NCBI GenBank assembly: GCA_002421645.1
Contig: DIST01000051.1
Span: 6,459 to 14,072 of the forward strand
DNA length: 7,614 bases
Direction of reading: 5' to 3'
From: Flavobacterium sp. UBA6203
GTDB lineage: Bacteria > Bacteroidota > Bacteroidia > Flavobacteriales > Flavobacteriaceae
Below are positions 5,477-7,614 of the stretch, in pieces. Both the position numbers and the translations under genes were made by a program. The stretch's first letter is position 1, and each line of letters opens with the position of its first letter. Under the pieces are notes generated by a model, which was not told the origin of the DNA, ran no database searches, and was given only the letters and a program-made list of their open reading frames with translations.

Positions 5477-6733
5477 ATGGAAAACAATACATTCGCAAAG
5501 CATCCAACTTTCTATGCAGTAGGGTTGAGTTATAAGAAAGCAGATGCGGAAATGAGAGGGAAATTTAGTTTGGATGAAAAGGCCAAAACTAACTTATTGC
5601 ATCAAGCCAAAGCTGAAGGTATTGATAGTTTAATTGTAACTTCTACTTGCAATAGAACTGAAATTTATGGTTTTGCCCAACATCCATTTCAATTAATAAA
5701 ATTATTGTGCGAAAACAGTCAAGGAACTGTTGAAGATTTTCAAAAAGTAGCTTTTGTTTACAAAAACAGTGAGGCTATTAATCACATGTTCCGTGTTGGA
5801 ACTGGCTTAGACAGTCAAATCTTAGGTGATTTTGAAATCATAAGTCAATTAAAGAATGCATTTGTTATTAGCAAAGAATTAAACCTAGTTAATGCTTTTT
5901 TAGAAAGACTAGTAAATGCGGTAATTCAAGCGAGCAGAAAAATTAAAAATGAAACCGAAATTTCTTCAGGTGCAACTTCTGTGTCTTTCGCTTCGGTTCA
6001 ATATATTTTTAAAAATGTAGAAGATATTGCTTCTAAAAACATCTTACTTTTTGGAACAGGAAAAATCGGAAGAAATACTTGTGAAAACCTAGTAAAACAT
6101 ACTAAACACGAACAAATCACATTAATCAATAGAACTAAAGAAAAAGCCGAAAAACTAGCTAAAAAACTAGATGTTATTGTTAAAGATTATGCTGATTTAC
6201 AATTAGAACTTCAAAAAGCAGATGTAGTTGTAGTAGCCACTGGTGCTCAAAACCCAACTGTTGATAAAGCCATTTTAAATCTGAAAAAACCTTTATTGAT
6301 TTTAGATTTATCGATTCCGAAAAACGTGAACGAAAATGTAAAAGATATTGAAGGTGTTACGCTTGTTCACATGGATGAACTTTCGCAAATTACGGATGAA
6401 ACTTTGGAAAACAGAAAAAAACATATTCCTGCAGCCGAAGCCATCATTGAAGAAATTAAAGATGAGTTCATGTCTTGGACAAAACAACGTAAATTCGCCC
6501 CAACCATACATGCTTTAAAAGCAAAACTGAATACAATTAAAGAAGGAGAATTAAATTTTCAACGTAAAAAATTGGCTAATTTCGACGAAGAACAAGCTGA
6601 ATTAATTACGACTAGAATTATCCAAAAAATCACCAATCACTTTGCGAATCATTTAAAAGATGATGAAACCATGGTAGACGAAAGTATTGAATGGATTGAG
6701 AAAATTTTCCAATTAGAAACGGTTTCAAAATAA
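5477..6733 (+). CDS. hemA: glutamyl-tRNA reductase
   Basis: This 418-residue enzyme carries out the NADPH-dependent reduction of glutamyl-tRNA(Glu) to glutamate-1-semialdehyde, the committed and usually rate-setting step of the C5 heme pathway. The catalytic domain has YAVGLSYKKADAEMRGKF (13-30) and VTSTCNRTEIYGF (54-66), with nucleophile Cys58; His103 in NHMFRVGTGLDSQILGD (102-118) matches the conserved active-site region. The NADPH-binding Rossmann domain starts with ILLFGTGKIGRN (189-200) and includes VVVATGAQNP (251-260) and the LDLSIPKNV segment (276-284). The helical C-terminal dimerisation domain covers about 315-418. Length is typical. The start follows a good ribosome-binding site and a Bacteroidetes-type promoter. 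The stop TAA shares its last A with the hemC ATG, so the two genes form an operon. The use of HemA implies heme is made from glutamate, not from glycine and succinyl-CoA. Confidence 0.97.
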   Translation: MENNTFAKHPTFYAVGLSYKKADAEMRGKFSLDEKAKTNLLHQAKAEGIDSLIVTSTCNRTEIYGFAQHPFQLIKLLCENSQGTVEDFQKVAFVYKNSEAINHMFRVGTGLDSQILGDFEIISQLKNAFVISKELNLVNAFLERLVNAVIQASRKIKNETEISSGATSVSFASVQYIFKNVEDIASKNILLFGTGKIGRNTCENLVKHTKHEQITLINRTKEKAEKLAKKLDVIVKDYADLQLELQKADVVVVATGAQNPTVDKAILNLKKPLLILDLSIPKNVNENVKDIEGVTLVHMDELSQITDETLENRKKHIPAAEAIIEEIKDEFMSWTKQRKFAPTIHALKAKLNTIKEGELNFQRKKLANFDEEQAELITTRIIQKITNHFANHLKDDETMVDESIEWIEKIFQLETVSK

Positions 6734-7614
6734 TGAGCAAAACAATCCGAATAGGAACTCGTGATAGCGAATTAGCCCTTTGGCAAGCACACACAGTACA
6801 AAAGAAATTAAATGATTTAGGCTATCAGACTGAAATTATAGCTGTAAAATCGCAAGGAGATATTATTCTTGATAAACCACTTTATGAATTAGGAATCACA
6901 GGGATTTTTACCAAAACTTTAGACATTGCCATGATTAATGGTCAGGTAGATATTGCGGTTCATTCTATGAAAGATGTACCAACTGCTTTACCTATTGGAA
7001 TTGTACAAGCCGCTGTTTTAGAACGTGCTAATACGTTAGATATTTTAGTTCATAAAGGAAATTTAGATTTTTTAAATTCAGAAGGAATTATCGCAACTGG
7101 AAGTTTACGCAGACAAGCACAATGGTTAAATAAATACCCAAATCACAAGGTAGTAGATTTACGTGGAAATGTAAATACTCGCATGCAAAAACTACAAGAA
7201 AATGATTGGGATGGAGCTATTTTTGCAGCAGCAGGATTAGAACGTATTAATTTAAAACCTGAAAATTACATCGATTTAAGTTGGATGATTCCAGCACCAG
7301 CTCAAGGCGCAATGGTTGTCGTTGCTATGGAAAACGATGATTTTTGTAAAGAAGCTTTAGCGAAATTAAATCATACCGAAACCGAAATTTGCACACACAT
7401 TGAACGTGAATTTTTAAAAACATTAGAAGGGGGTTGTACAGCTCCAATTGGAGCTTTAGCTAAAATTACTGATAACAATATAGATTTTGAAGGTGTTTTA
7501 TTCTCTTTAGACGGAAAAGAAAAACACACTATCAAAAAAAGTTGTACTTTTGATTCTTATAAAAACTTCGGAAAAAATTGTGCCGAAGAAATTTTAAACA
7601 ACGGTGGAAGCGCT
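6733..7614 (+). CDS. hemC: hydroxymethylbilane synthase (porphobilinogen deaminase), 3' partial
   Basis: The frame is open from ATG 6733 to the last base (294 codons, no stop); bacterial HemC proteins are usually a little over 300 residues, so only the extreme C-terminus is missing. The enzyme joins four porphobilinogen molecules into the linear tetrapyrrole hydroxymethylbilane in the cytosol. Visible motifs: IRIGTRDSELALWQA at 5-19 (substrate/cofactor domain start), AVHSMKDVPT at 75-84 with catalytic Asp81 (Asp84 in E. coli), GSLRRQAQW at 123-131 with Arg126/Arg127, DLRGNVNTR at 142-150, APAQGAM at 188-194, and EGGCTAPIGA at 232-241, whose Cys235 holds the dipyrromethane cofactor (Cys242 in E. 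coli). All key residues are present. The start codon overlaps the hemA stop by one base (TAATG), which suggests translational coupling. Further heme genes may follow beyond the window. Confidence 0.96.
   Translation, partial: MSKTIRIGTRDSELALWQAHTVQKKLNDLGYQTEIIAVKSQGDIILDKPLYELGITGIFTKTLDIAMINGQVDIAVHSMKDVPTALPIGIVQAAVLERANTLDILVHKGNLDFLNSEGIIATGSLRRQAQWLNKYPNHKVVDLRGNVNTRMQKLQENDWDGAIFAAAGLERINLKPENYIDLSWMIPAPAQGAMVVVAMENDDFCKEALAKLNHTETEICTHIEREFLKTLEGGCTAPIGALAKITDNNIDFEGVLFSLDGKEKHTIKKSCTFDSYKNFGKNCAEEILNNGGSA

Noticed and set aside
6308..6511. 67-codon minus-strand open frame antisense to hemA
   Set aside because: It falls inside hemA, is rich in Phe and Asn as expected from antisense AT-rich codons, and has no family resemblance.
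1..7614. Mobile element, CRISPR array, tRNA/rRNA, riboswitch or defence system
   Set aside because: I saw no transposase, integrase, regularly spaced repeats, tRNA cloverleaf or conserved riboswitch core; intergenic space is small and coding content is ordinary core metabolism and regulation.

Overview
The window is an AT-rich stretch of a Bacteroidetes chromosome, most likely Flavobacterium or a close relative. Three things point there: a type IX secretion (T9SS) C-terminal sorting domain with a KVYPNP motif at the left edge, Bacteroidetes-type promoter words (TTG / TAnnTTTG) upstream of hemA, and weak or absent Shine-Dalgarno sequences before most genes. The genus is an inference from style, not from a marker gene.

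Layout from left to right: (1) the 3' end of a plus-strand gene for a secreted protein with a P-domain-like segment followed by a T9SS sorting domain (1-363); (2) a very strong bidirectional terminator (367-415) shared with the converging minus-strand cluster; (3) a tightly packed minus-strand cluster, in transcription order hemH (ferrochelatase), a HemJ-like protoporphyrinogen oxidase, an NtrY-like membrane sensor histidine kinase and a crotonase-family enoyl-CoA hydratase, separated by 3, 15 and 15 bases; (4) a minus-strand AraC-family regulator upstream of hemH, 97 bases away; (5) a 230-base divergent control region; (6) plus-strand hemA (glutamyl-tRNA reductase) and hemC (hydroxymethylbilane synthase), overlapping by one base, with hemC running off the right edge only a few codons from its expected end.

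The core of the window is therefore a heme biosynthesis locus. HemA and HemC start the C5 pathway (glutamyl-tRNA to glutamate-1-semialdehyde, then porphobilinogen to hydroxymethylbilane), while HemJ and HemH finish it (protoporphyrinogen IX to protoporphyrin IX to protoheme). First and last steps lie on opposite sides of a regulator gene whose N-terminal half looks like the PchR type of AraC protein, which makes that regulator a reasonable candidate for iron- or heme-linked control of the locus. The histidine kinase has no response regulator beside it.

I see no mobile element, CRISPR array, RNA gene, toxin-antitoxin pair or defence system. The points most worth a second look are the internal cysteine cluster in the ferrochelatase, the HemJ-like protein with an extra C-terminal membrane segment, the orphan kinase inside a heme operon, and the regulator with its control region.
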